Shown: piece by piece, positions 1-6,606 of the stretch
Position numbering within the stretch: position 1 is the stretch's first letter
Layout: every line of letters begins with the position of its first letter
Assembly: GCA_034659475.1 (NCBI GenBank)
Contig: JAYEHK010000045.1
Coordinates: 1 to 21,737 of the forward strand
DNA length: 21,737 nt
Source of the DNA: JAYEHK01 sp034659475
GTDB taxonomy: Bacteria > Bacillota > Syntrophomonadia > Syntrophomonadales > Syntrophomonadaceae
Direction: 5' to 3'
Notes under the pieces: generated by a model
What the model saw: only the letters and a program-made list of their open reading frames with translations
Databases searched by the model: none
Told to the model about the DNA's origin: nothing
Translations under genes and position numbers: made by a program

Positions 1-36
1 GCTTAGGCGACCAGATTGCGTTGTTTTCCCGTTCAT
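1..36 (-). CDS. Possible start of a gene cut by the window edge
   Basis: An ATG (complement of 34-36) opens a frame that stays open to the window edge and reads MNGKTTQSGRLS. A GGAG stretch sits nine bases upstream, and the preceding minus-strand gene stops only 17 bases before this ATG, so the spacing fits an operon. Twelve codons are too few to name a family. A gene of the flagellar/second-messenger neighbourhood would suit the FlhG-like protein upstream, but that is only context. Confidence 0.35.
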   Translation of the reverse strand, partial: MNGKTTQSGRLS

Positions 37-53
37 TGCCTGTCGCTCCGATG

Positions 54-434
54 TTATTCTGTCGCTGGATGCCGTTTCTTTCGGAAAAACAATGTGTTGT
101 TTCTGCCGCCGGTAATTTGTCGTTCAATATTCTGAAGCAAAGCCTTTAATTCCAGTTTATTCTGGGCCTTGTACGTGCCGCGGGTGACTTCGCCCAGTGC
201 GTGCAATAATTGCTGTCCGTGTTTGTATAATTCTACACCCCATGAAAAATAGGCGCGGGCATCCTTGAATTGAATCAGTTTATCAGGACAGTGATGGTGC
301 TGCAACGGGGCTTCTCGTTGAGAGGCACAGGGAGAAGGATCTTGCAGCAATTGCTGGTATACTTGTTCAAAGGCTTGGTGTTGGGTATAAACACGTATAC
401 GGTTTTCCTTTTGTGGGGAAAGCGGTCTGTTCAT
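54..434 (-). CDS. Hypothetical protein, 126 aa, His/Gln-rich and charged
   Basis: I do not recognise this family. The protein is hydrophilic, has no signal peptide or membrane segment, and looks mostly helical. Residues 1-50 are rich in Gln and His (including a QHHHC stretch). Residues 55-110 contain regularly spaced Leu/Ala/Lys that could form an amphipathic helix, and the C-terminus is basic (FFRKKRH). The ATG at 434 is supported by an AGAGGTGA ribosome binding site 11 bases upstream. It lies about 100 bases downstream of the FlhG-like ATPase on the same strand and may share its transcript. A role alongside that ATPase is inferred from position only. Confidence 0.6.
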   Translation of the reverse strand: MNRPLSPQKENRIRVYTQHQAFEQVYQQLLQDPSPCASQREAPLQHHHCPDKLIQFKDARAYFSWGVELYKHGQQLLHALGEVTRGTYKAQNKLELKALLQNIERQITGGRNNTLFFRKKRHPATE

Positions 435-531
435 ATAAAAAGTATCACCTCTTATTTAATAGACAAATGGATAAGAAATGTGCATTCTAATTAAGTTTGC
501 TACAATAAGAAGTAAATTATCGATAAAAATT

Positions 532-1632
532 TTAACCGATGGTTGAAAGGCCCTTTTTCAGTCGATGCCAGAAGGATTTCATGCCGGAAGGCGGCGATGC
601 CGTTTGTTCCTTGCCGATCACGCGTAATGCGATGGTGGCGATATATCTGGAGTATTCTGCTCGACGATCTAATAGGAAAAGAGGGACCTGTTGTTTGTTG
701 GAACGGGGCACAAGCGAATCGTAGGGGAGCCACCCTAAGACAATTGGATCAATTTTCATAAATTGTTGGAGCGCTTTGACGAAACTATCTTTGCATTGTT
801 TGGCTTCCTTTTCATTGTCACAACGATTGACGATTAGATTTACTTTAAGATCGGCATTTCTTTGCCAGAGTACTTTTGTCAATGCATAGGCATCCAACAG
901 AGCATGGGGTTCTGGATTGGTCAGTAACAAAAAATCGTCCGCTACTTCCAGAAAATGAAGAACCAGATCCGAAAGCCCTGCCCCCGTATCAAGAAGGAGA
1001 AAGTCAAACTCATTTTCCAGCTCGGAAAAACCAGAGATAATACGGTTGAATTGAAGCGGAGTCAGGTGCGTGAAAGCGGGAATGCCACTTGAACCTGGGA
1101 TCACCTTAATGCCGCCAGGCCCATCCATGATCACATCGCAAAGCCTGCAATGTCCCTGAATAACGTCGGCTAGATTTTGACTATTGTGTAAACTCAACAA
1201 GACCTCAATATTAGCCATACCTATATCTACATCTAATAGAAGCACCTGTTTACCCAGGTGGGCCAGGGCTAGCGCAAGATTAATAGAAAACGTTGTCTTC
1301 CCTACGCCCCCTTTGCCACTGCCTACTGCAAGGACCCTTGTTTTCATAAGAGGATTGGCAGTAGAAACAGGAAGACTGACACTCCACAGCTTTTCACTTA
1401 AATTTTTTTCAATAACCTTGGAATGCAAGTATTGGTGCTCGTATTCTACCCCCAACCATGATATTTCTGTTCCCACTGGAGGCAATAATAGGCTTCCATT
1501 ATGAAAACATAGATCGAGATCAATATGATCAGGATACATTTGCTTAATGGTAACTTCATAAACATCACGATGAATAGGAGAATTGGTCGTAAAGAAAACG
1601 TGTTGACCTGTATCGAATATCGATTGGTTCAT
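532..1632 (-). CDS. FlhG/MinD-like ATPase with N-terminal YcgR-like domain
   Basis: A 366-residue SIMIBI-class P-loop ATPase. The deviant Walker A motif GSGKGGVGKTT is at residues 104-114, the switch segment LLLDVDIGMANIE begins near 131, and a FLLLDTGAGLSD segment near 210 matches the Walker B region of the FlhG (YlxH/FleN) subgroup. FlhG proteins set flagellar number and position and act on FlhF at the membrane, but they normally begin just before the P-loop. Here about 95 extra residues precede it. Their pattern (PPVGTEISWLGVEYEHQYLHSKVIEK) resembles the N-terminal domain of YcgR flagellar brake proteins, without the c-di-GMP-binding PilZ half. Start ATG at 1632 has a GGGAG site eight bases upstream. 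A shorter start at Met-97 is possible but has no better ribosome site. It follows a nucleotidase gene rather than flhF, so it may be an orphan paralogue. Confidence 0.8.
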   Translation of the reverse strand: MNQSIFDTGQHVFFTTNSPIHRDVYEVTIKQMYPDHIDLDLCFHNGSLLLPPVGTEISWLGVEYEHQYLHSKVIEKNLSEKLWSVSLPVSTANPLMKTRVLAVGSGKGGVGKTTFSINLALALAHLGKQVLLLDVDIGMANIEVLLSLHNSQNLADVIQGHCRLCDVIMDGPGGIKVIPGSSGIPAFTHLTPLQFNRIISGFSELENEFDFLLLDTGAGLSDLVLHFLEVADDFLLLTNPEPHALLDAYALTKVLWQRNADLKVNLIVNRCDNEKEAKQCKDSFVKALQQFMKIDPIVLGWLPYDSLVPRSNKQQVPLFLLDRRAEYSRYIATIALRVIGKEQTASPPSGMKSFWHRLKKGLSTIG

Positions 1633-1696
1633 TGAATCGCTCCCTTAGTTTTACGTCAGCTTTGACTATACATCAAGGTGGAATTATTCTAACTTT

Positions 1697-2290
1697 TTAC
1701 GAATCTTTTTGGATTATGTCACCAATAAGCGTTTTGATTTCCCTCCAAGTGTTTACTCGAGTAATGCCTTCTGATTGCACATGCTGATTATAGGGTTGAT
1801 CAAAAATTAAAACGGGCAGGGTTTGAGATAATTCAAGGCATACATCGGGATGGTCTTCAATCATCACGTCGATCTCATATTCCAGACAAGCTTCCAATTT
1901 GCTGAAATGATGCACATTCTCGGTATTGTTCATCACTAGTTTGTGATAGGGCAGCTCGTGTTGCTCAAGCCATTCCTGGGTGATCGCTTTTACCTTGCTA
2001 TCCCGTTGATTTCGTGCAGTAATTAATACAATTTTATGGTCCTGATGCAGTTGCTTGATGACCTGTATCGCATCATTCTTTGGAGAGACATCTCGATAAA
2101 TCAGGGGTAAATACTGGGCAAGAAACTGGTGAGCCGTTTGTTGCGACCATCCCAGCGATTTTTCAATGAGATATTCATTCATATCTGTTTGAATAGCAAG
2201 TTTATTTGCTGTGCTGAAGGTTTGTGCATATTTATAGATCATTTCTCGGGTGTTGGTTATGGTGTTATCAATGTCAATTCCAATGTTCAC
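1697..2290 (-). CDS. HAD-family 5'(3')-deoxyribonucleotidase-like phosphatase
   Basis: A protein of about 197 residues with the HAD nucleophile motif DIDNT near the N-terminus (first Asp nucleophile, second Asp acid/base), motif II in VLITARNQ and the acidic motif EDHPD near residue 145. This is the arrangement of the NT5C-type nucleotidase family, which removes phosphate from (deoxy)nucleoside monophosphates in the cytoplasm. Physiological substrate unknown. Two adjacent starts are possible, TTG at 2293 and GTG at 2290. I prefer GTG because it sits nine bases after AGGAG. The ribosome site lies in the loop of a hairpin (separate entry). The FlhG-like gene follows 64 bases downstream on the same strand. 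Confidence 0.78.
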   Translation of the reverse strand: MNIGIDIDNTITNTREMIYKYAQTFSTANKLAIQTDMNEYLIEKSLGWSQQTAHQFLAQYLPLIYRDVSPKNDAIQVIKQLHQDHKIVLITARNQRDSKVKAITQEWLEQHELPYHKLVMNNTENVHHFSKLEACLEYEIDVMIEDHPDVCLELSQTLPVLIFDQPYNQHVQSEGITRVNTWREIKTLIGDIIQKDS

Positions 2291-2293
2291 CAA

Positions 2294-2326
2294 TAAGAGC
2301 TCCTTTCAAAAAAAAGATTGCTCTTA
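2294..2326 (-). promoter_or_regulatory. Hairpin around the nucleotidase ribosome binding site
   Basis: TAAGAGC (2294-2300) and GCTCTTA (2320-2326) form a perfect 7-bp inverted repeat. In the minus-strand mRNA the AAAGGAG ribosome site is mostly in the 19-base loop, and the spacer before the TTG/GTG start is in the stem. This could modulate translation. Seen in sequence; function inferred. Confidence 0.4.
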
Positions 2327-2602
2327 CTATTTTACCTTTTTTATGTTGAGGTGGGGGGAGTTTTATGATGAATTCAATGAAATGAAATACGGGTCATTAT
2401 GATGAAATAGAGGAGACAATATGAGATGTGGATAATATTGGAATAACACTGCGTCAATGAAATGATAGACGATGTTTAATCGCAGCAAAGTGAGGAATGA
2501 GTATTGTAGAAGGAGGGATGAATAAGTATATTGATTTGACTATATTTGGTATAATATAAAATAATAGGGATGTTGCACAAGAGCTTATGAAATCACTGGT
2601 AT
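2327..2602. other. Gap with no supportable gene
   Basis: AT-rich stretch before the MITE-like element. It has several ribosome-site-like purine runs followed by ATG, but each opens only a tiny frame (about 4-13 codons). TCAATGAAATGA occurs twice, near 2372 and 2453. I see no convincing gene; it may be decayed coding sequence. Confidence 0.4.
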
Positions 2603-2742
2603 ATTTCCTCGTTACTACTCAGCCGTGTTAATCCGTGTCTATTCTTTCCAACTGACCAACTAACCAACTTTATGCCGCATAATCCGTCAACTGAGAAACT
2701 TGAGTTATTATTTTGTCAATGGCTGAGTAGTAACATTTCCTC
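2603..2742. mobile_element. 124-bp MITE-like element with 8-bp target duplication
   Basis: The element spans 2611-2734 and is bounded by perfect 14-bp terminal inverted repeats, GTTACTACTCAGCC (2611-2624) and GGCTGAGTAGTAAC (2721-2734). It is flanked on both sides by the same 8 bases, ATTTCCTC (2603-2610 and 2735-2742), a textbook target-site duplication. There is no room for a transposase, so it would need mobilising in trans. Eight-base duplications are made by several IS families (IS66, ISL3, IS6 and IS256 among them); I cannot assign the parent from the ends. The interior carries, on the minus strand, an AGTTGG-rich repeat and an AATAGACACGGATTAACACGG stretch related to other intergenic repeats in this window. 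Confidence 0.85.
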
Positions 2743-2915
2743 ATAATAGATATGCCTGAAAGTGGAAACGCTGAACGATCAAATGCGAATACTGATTGAG
2801 GTTTCACAGGTTAGTGCTGTCAATTTGATGTTTCTGACAGCGCAAAACAGGTAAATATAAAAGCATTAATCACGAATTGATGCTGACGGGTTAAGAAGGA
2901 TGGGGAGAACAATTG

Positions 2916-4136
2916 GTGCGGCAAATAGGAAAGCAAAAAATTTTTGATCAACTGGTTATTTTTCATATTATGTGCATGCTTATATTAAGTGCTATTTTAT
3001 TACACCATTTATGTATAAGTACTCGGTACGACAGACCGAATGCTGCTTTCATTACTACCTGTATGATTCTTTGTCTTATTATTTTGATCGGTTGGTTTAC
3101 TGGTCTGGTTTCAGATATACGACTCCGCTTTGAAAACACGTTATTTAGATCTCGCAGGCAAATGGAAGAAATTATTAGCTTTTTGCCTGATGCTACGCTG
3201 GTTCTAAACAAAGAAGGCAAGGTAATTGCATGGAACCACGCCATGGAAGAAATGACGGGCATTAAAGCCGAGGATATGATGTACAAGGGGGATTATGCTT
3301 ATGCGTTTCCTTTTTATGGTGAGTGCAGACCGATATTAGCCAATTACCTTCTCGACCCGCAGTTAGAAAAAAGGCCAAATGAAGAGTATGTGATTACAAA
3401 AATTAACGATGCGCTTATCATGGAGAATTTTGCACCATGTCTTCATGAAAATGGGGCAACGCTATGGAGCAAAGCAACCCCTTTGAATGATGAGGAGGGG
3501 AATATTGCAGGGGCGATCGAATCATTCAAAAATATCACTGAATTAAAGCAGCTTAAACTAGAAATTGAGCGTATTGATCGGCTCAATATTATTGGGCAAA
3601 TGGCTGCTAGTATTACACATGAAATCCGTAACCCCTTAACAACCATTCGGGGAATGCTTCAACTGTTAAGTCAGAAGAAAGAATATGAGGAAGACGAGGA
3701 GAAATTCTCACTCATGTTAGAAGAACTTGATCGTTGCAATGAGATAATTAGTGAGTATCTTTCTCTGGCAAAAAATGAGCATGTGACACTAGAGCAACAT
3801 AACCTAAACGATATCATCCAGGCGTTAGGCCACTTGTTATCGGCTGACGCGATTCTAACAGACAAAATGATTGTTTTTCATCTAGCTGAAGATATTCCCC
3901 GAATAATGCTCAATGAAAAGGAAATTCGTCAAATGTTGCTTAACCTGGCAAGGAATGGTCTGGATTCCATGGAAGCAGGAAAATGTTTGACCATACGGAC
4001 TGCCTCGGAAGGAAACAAGGTTATTATGGAAGTGATTGATGAGGGGACAGGCATTCAACCAGAAGTACTTGCTATGTTAAATATGCCTTTTATGACGACC
4101 AAAAAGAACGTTTGTTCTTGTGGTTTAAAGAGGTGA
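2916..4136 (+). CDS. PAS sensor histidine kinase, truncated in its ATPase domain
   Basis: About 406 residues with two hydrophobic segments near residues 13-31 and 45-65 and a PAS domain from about 75 (SFLPDATLVLNKEGKVIAWN) to 195. A DHp/HisKA domain follows with H-box SITHEIRNPLTT (phosphoacceptor His near 235). The ATPase domain has its N-box (LNLARNGLDSME) and G1 box (DEGTGIQPE) and then reaches MPFMTTKKN. Intact relatives continue with a GTGLGL G2 box and some 50-60 more residues. Here the sequence reads NVCSCGLKR and stops, so the ATP lid and last strands are missing. The protein resembles orphan kinases of sporulation-type phosphorelays. It may be a decayed gene or act only as a sensor/phosphoacceptor partner. 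The start is GTG at 2916 (or TTG at 2913), with GGAG eight (or five) bases upstream. Confidence 0.75.
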   Translation: MRQIGKQKIFDQLVIFHIMCMLILSAILLHHLCISTRYDRPNAAFITTCMILCLIILIGWFTGLVSDIRLRFENTLFRSRRQMEEIISFLPDATLVLNKEGKVIAWNHAMEEMTGIKAEDMMYKGDYAYAFPFYGECRPILANYLLDPQLEKRPNEEYVITKINDALIMENFAPCLHENGATLWSKATPLNDEEGNIAGAIESFKNITELKQLKLEIERIDRLNIIGQMAASITHEIRNPLTTIRGMLQLLSQKKEYEEDEEKFSLMLEELDRCNEIISEYLSLAKNEHVTLEQHNLNDIIQALGHLLSADAILTDKMIVFHLAEDIPRIMLNEKEIRQMLLNLARNGLDSMEAGKCLTIRTASEGNKVIMEVIDEGTGIQPEVLAMLNMPFMTTKKNVCSCGLKR

Positions 4137-4140
4137 CGAT

Positions 4141-4248
4141 ATGTTTGACGGATTTACGAAAAAGGAATTTATTCAGACAGCAGCGGATTCTATTGGCTTA
4201 TTGTTTGGGGCGTACCTACTTATCGCCGGGGTTTTTTTGTTTTTTTAG
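4141..4248 (+). CDS. Small single-pass membrane peptide, 35 aa
   Basis: ATG at 4141 opens 35 codons ending TAG at 4246-4248. The peptide has a short charged N-terminus (MFDGFTKKEF) and then one long hydrophobic segment (residues 18-35, GLLFGAYLLIAGVFLFF) that would cross the membrane and end at the stop. An AGAGGTGA ribosome site five bases upstream overlaps the stop codon of the truncated kinase, so the two are probably translated from one message. The peptidoglycan amidase follows 60 bases downstream. A holin-like role beside the amidase is conceivable, but one transmembrane segment is weak evidence. Function unknown. Confidence 0.5.
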   Translation: MFDGFTKKEFIQTAADSIGLLFGAYLLIAGVFLFF

Positions 4249-4274
4249 AAATGACGAAGTGAACCAAAATAAAT

Positions 4275-4309
4275 AAAATGCATATACAAGTAGTGAGGTG
4301 ATGCATTTT
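4275..4309 (+). promoter_or_regulatory. Hairpin enclosing the amidase ribosome site and start
   Basis: AAAATGCAT (4275-4283) and ATGCATTTT (4301-4309) are a perfect 9-bp inverted repeat with a 17-base loop. The GAGGTG ribosome site lies in the loop and the TTG start codon (4308-4310) overlaps the 3' arm. In mRNA the start would be base-paired, which suggests translational control. Seen in sequence; effect inferred. Confidence 0.5.
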
Positions 4310-4961
4310 GAGAGATTTCATTGTGGAATGGGCAGGAACCCCTAACTTTAGTAATGGCAGAAAAGGGCGTAAACCGATTGTCATTGTTGATCATATTACG
4401 ACTGGATTATATCCAGGGACGTTGCATTGGATGCAGAATCCAACTGCGAAAGCGAGTGCTCATTATCTGGTGACTAAAACAGGGTTAATCTTTCAAATGG
4501 TAAAAGATGAAGACACAGCATGGGCTAATGGGGTAGTTAATAAACCAAACTGGCCTTTGTATGACGGAACCAACCCAAATCGTTACACATTGACAATTGA
4601 ACATGAAGGACTTGCAGGCGATGCCTTGACAGAGGAGCAGTATCAGGCAAGTCTGTGGCTCCATAAAAAACTGATTCAGAAGTGGCATATTGCCGTAACA
4701 GAAGATACAATCATTGGACATTATCGTATTGATGGGGTGAATAGAGTCAACTGTCCTGGACCGAATTTCCCATGGAAAAGACTCTTTGAAGATTTGAATG
4801 CCAATGAGGCAGAACCTTTAGTTGTTGGATGGAAAGAAGAAATCATGCAACAAGCAACTGAAGCCGGGCTCATTACTTCTGCACACCAAGCTGATGAACC
4901 AGCGCCTAAATGGTTTGTTCTGGCGGTGGTGCTGAACGCACTAAAAAGGATAGAAAACTAA
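4308..4961 (+). CDS. N-acetylmuramoyl-L-alanine amidase (amidase_2/PGRP fold)
   Basis: A 217-residue zinc amidase of the T7-lysozyme/PGRP type, which cleaves the bond between MurNAc and L-Ala in peptidoglycan. The zinc ligands are visible in family order: His-29 (VDHITTG), His-138 (IIGHYRID) and Cys-149 (NCPGPNFPW). The conserved TIEHEG stretch (95-101) and AHYLV (51-55) also fit. No signal peptide is seen, so it would need a holin, a mother-cell/spore context or lysis to reach the wall. Residues 175-217 are a short helical tail (APKWFVLAVVLNALKRIEN) in place of a recognisable wall-binding domain. The TTG start is dictated by GAGGTG eight bases upstream; the nearby ATG at 4301 is out of frame. 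It ends eight bases from the convergent HD-GYP gene with no visible terminator between. Confidence 0.88.
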   Translation: MRDFIVEWAGTPNFSNGRKGRKPIVIVDHITTGLYPGTLHWMQNPTAKASAHYLVTKTGLIFQMVKDEDTAWANGVVNKPNWPLYDGTNPNRYTLTIEHEGLAGDALTEEQYQASLWLHKKLIQKWHIAVTEDTIIGHYRIDGVNRVNCPGPNFPWKRLFEDLNANEAEPLVVGWKEEIMQQATEAGLITSAHQADEPAPKWFVLAVVLNALKRIEN

Positions 4962-4969
4962 AACTTTTA

Positions 4970-6106
4970 TTATAGTAGATCTTTTGTGATTGATGGATGT
5001 AATTCTTCGAATGCATTTTGTTTGAGAAGTTGCTGGATTTCAATTTCTGATAAAGATCGAATGATGTGAATCGTTGAGAAAAGGTTTAGGTCAATCTCAT
5101 GAAAAGATCCCAAATCCATTGTTTTTAGGTCATATATGATGCGTACCCGTGGTCGAGAGGGTGAATCTTTTTTTACTTCAAGTACCAGTGCAAGTGTTGA
5201 CGTATTGAGTTCTACAATACTTCCAGGCGGATAAACGGCAACATTAGCAATCAAAGCATCTACCATGCGGGGTTGCAGATGAGTACCTGACATATTTTTA
5301 AGGATTTCATTTGCCTGTTCAAACGTAAACGGTTCGTGGTAAGGCCGATCGCTCATCAAGGCATCGTAAACGTCAGCAACGGCAACAACTCGAGCGTATT
5401 CGTGGATATCATTCAGTGATAATTTACGGGGATATCCTTTCCCATCCCAGCGTTCATGGTGCTGGAAAGCAATATGGGCTGAAAGAAGGGAGATATCCGA
5501 ATAATGGCGTAACGTTTCGAAACCGTAAGATGGATGATTTCGCATTATGGTGAATTCTTCATCATTTAGCTTTCCCTTTTTGTTTAAAATAGAATGATCA
5601 ATATCGGTTTTGCCAATATCATGCAATAAAGCGCCAACCCCTAGTTCCTGTAATTGCATTTCATTGTAAGAAAGGGTAAGGCCGATTATCAAAGCTAAAA
5701 CGCAGACATTTACTGAATGCTGGAAGGTAATATCATCAAAAGCATTAATTTCTGCCAAGCCAATGAGGACATCACGGCTGCTCATTATGTCATCAACGAG
5801 CGTATTTACAGTATTTTTAATCTGTGCGGTGTTGATTTGCCGATTATTCTCCAGGTTCTGAAAACTTTCCTTAATGGTCTTAACAGCCTGTGCTCTTTTT
5901 TTTTCAGAAACAATTTCAGGTATATCCACTGGCCCTAGTTTTTCTTCTTGAATGTATACAGAGTGGATATTCAGCTCCTGTAATCGACGAATATAGCGTT
6001 CACTGAGATTTGTTCCTACACCGAGAAGAATACGTCCATCACTGTTGTGGATATTTCTTGCCAGAGTCATATTGGATTGAAGTAGTTTTGTGCTTACGCG
6101 TCTCAT
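4970..6106 (-). CDS. HD-GYP domain protein, putative c-di-GMP phosphodiesterase
   Basis: A 378-residue cytoplasmic protein. Residues 1-60 resemble the small N-terminal domain common before HD-GYP domains. Catalytic-core residues are in place: His-130, HD at 162-163 (LLHDIGK), His-191 (RNHPSYGFE), HHE at 216-218 and DGKGYP at 221-226. HD-GYP enzymes hydrolyse c-di-GMP, a signal controlling motility and biofilm. After about residue 290 there is an extra beta-rich tail (PPGSIVELNTSTLALVLEV) typical of this subgroup. The start ATG at 6106 has GAGG ten bases upstream. It is convergent with the amidase and divergent from the enoate reductase. Confidence 0.88.
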   Translation of the reverse strand: MRRVSTKLLQSNMTLARNIHNSDGRILLGVGTNLSERYIRRLQELNIHSVYIQEEKLGPVDIPEIVSEKKRAQAVKTIKESFQNLENNRQINTAQIKNTVNTLVDDIMSSRDVLIGLAEINAFDDITFQHSVNVCVLALIIGLTLSYNEMQLQELGVGALLHDIGKTDIDHSILNKKGKLNDEEFTIMRNHPSYGFETLRHYSDISLLSAHIAFQHHERWDGKGYPRKLSLNDIHEYARVVAVADVYDALMSDRPYHEPFTFEQANEILKNMSGTHLQPRMVDALIANVAVYPPGSIVELNTSTLALVLEVKKDSPSRPRVRIIYDLKTMDLGSFHEIDLNLFSTIHIIRSLSEIEIQQLLKQNAFEELHPSITKDLL

Positions 6107-6256
6107 TATATAATATCCTCATGTTTGCAGAAGTTGTAGGTGCTTGATCAATTAATTTAAGCAAGTATAAAACAATTATATATGTTTTGGATTTCACTGC
6201 CAATAGTTTTAAAGAATATGATTTTAGACCTATGGAAAAATACAATAATTTGACAA

Positions 6257-6281
6257 AGCACCCTCTGTAAAAGCGGGTGCT
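6257..6281. other. Hairpin in a divergent intergenic region
   Basis: AGCACCC (6257-6263) and GGGTGCT (6275-6281) are a perfect 7-bp inverted repeat followed on the plus strand by ATTTTG. It resembles a weak terminator, but it lies between two divergent genes where nothing obvious needs terminating. It may belong to a short RNA or be an operator. The rest of 6107-6440 contains no gene I can support. Confidence 0.35.
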
Positions 6282-6298
6282 ATTTTGCGTCGTTATTC

Positions 6299-6434
6299 AA
6301 TTGTGTATCAATGAACAATTATGTGGTACGAAAATGAAGCGGACTGACTTGCAATTGGCTATTTGTAATTTGGCATAACACTCTTTATGGTTAAATTTAT
6401 CGTCTTTTCTTTCAATTTCGAAGAAAATGACGAT
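6299..6434 (+). promoter_or_regulatory. Candidate upstream activator sites for the sigma-54 promoter
   Basis: Two dyads precede the -24/-12 promoter. AATTGT (6299-6304) and ACAATT (6315-6320) centre about 165 bases before the predicted transcript start, a usual distance for activator sites. A longer imperfect repeat, ATCGTCTTTTCTT (6399-6411) with AAGAAAATGACGAT (6421-6434), centres about 57 bases before it. Either could bind the Fis-type helix-turn-helix of the activator encoded downstream. The dyads are seen; the binding is inferred. Confidence 0.4.
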
Positions 6435-6447
6435 TATCTGATATAAA

Positions 6448-6462
6448 GGCACAATGTTTGCA
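6448..6462 (+). promoter_or_regulatory. Sigma-54 (-24/-12) promoter
   Basis: GGCAC at 6448-6452, five bases, then TTGCA at 6458-6462. GG and GC are separated by exactly ten bases, as required by the sigma-54 consensus TGGCAC-N5-TTGCA (only the leading T differs). It lies about 145 bases before the enoate reductase start. The gene after that enzyme encodes a sigma-54 activator, which supports the call. Confidence 0.75.
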
Positions 6463-6606
6463 TTATCTATTGTTGCCGGTCGGTAAGTGAAAAAATGCGC
6501 ATATTACTTAATCTATCGTGTTAAAAGAACGAAAGTGTTTTTTGCCACTAGTTATGTAGAATGATTTGAACAAGAAATTATAAGTAAATAGGGGGATTAG
6601 CTAGAT

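Noticed and set aside
2536..2555. TTGACT and TATAAT as a promoter for the first kinase
   Set aside because: The spacer is only 8 bases, far too short for a sigma-A promoter.
2519..2560. Short ORF after AAGGAGGG (MNKYIDLTIFGII)
   Set aside because: Only 13 codons, and the ribosome site abuts the ATG; no sign of a real gene.
2765..2872. Open frame reading LKVETLNDQMRILIEVSQVSAVNLMFLTAQNR, considered as a small Spo0E-like protein
   Set aside because: Composition is protein-like, but there is no good start or ribosome site, and the Spo0E signature is not present.
6039..6245. 68-codon minus-strand frame upstream of the HD-GYP gene
   Set aside because: It overlaps the HD-GYP start in another frame, has low-complexity composition and no ribosome site.
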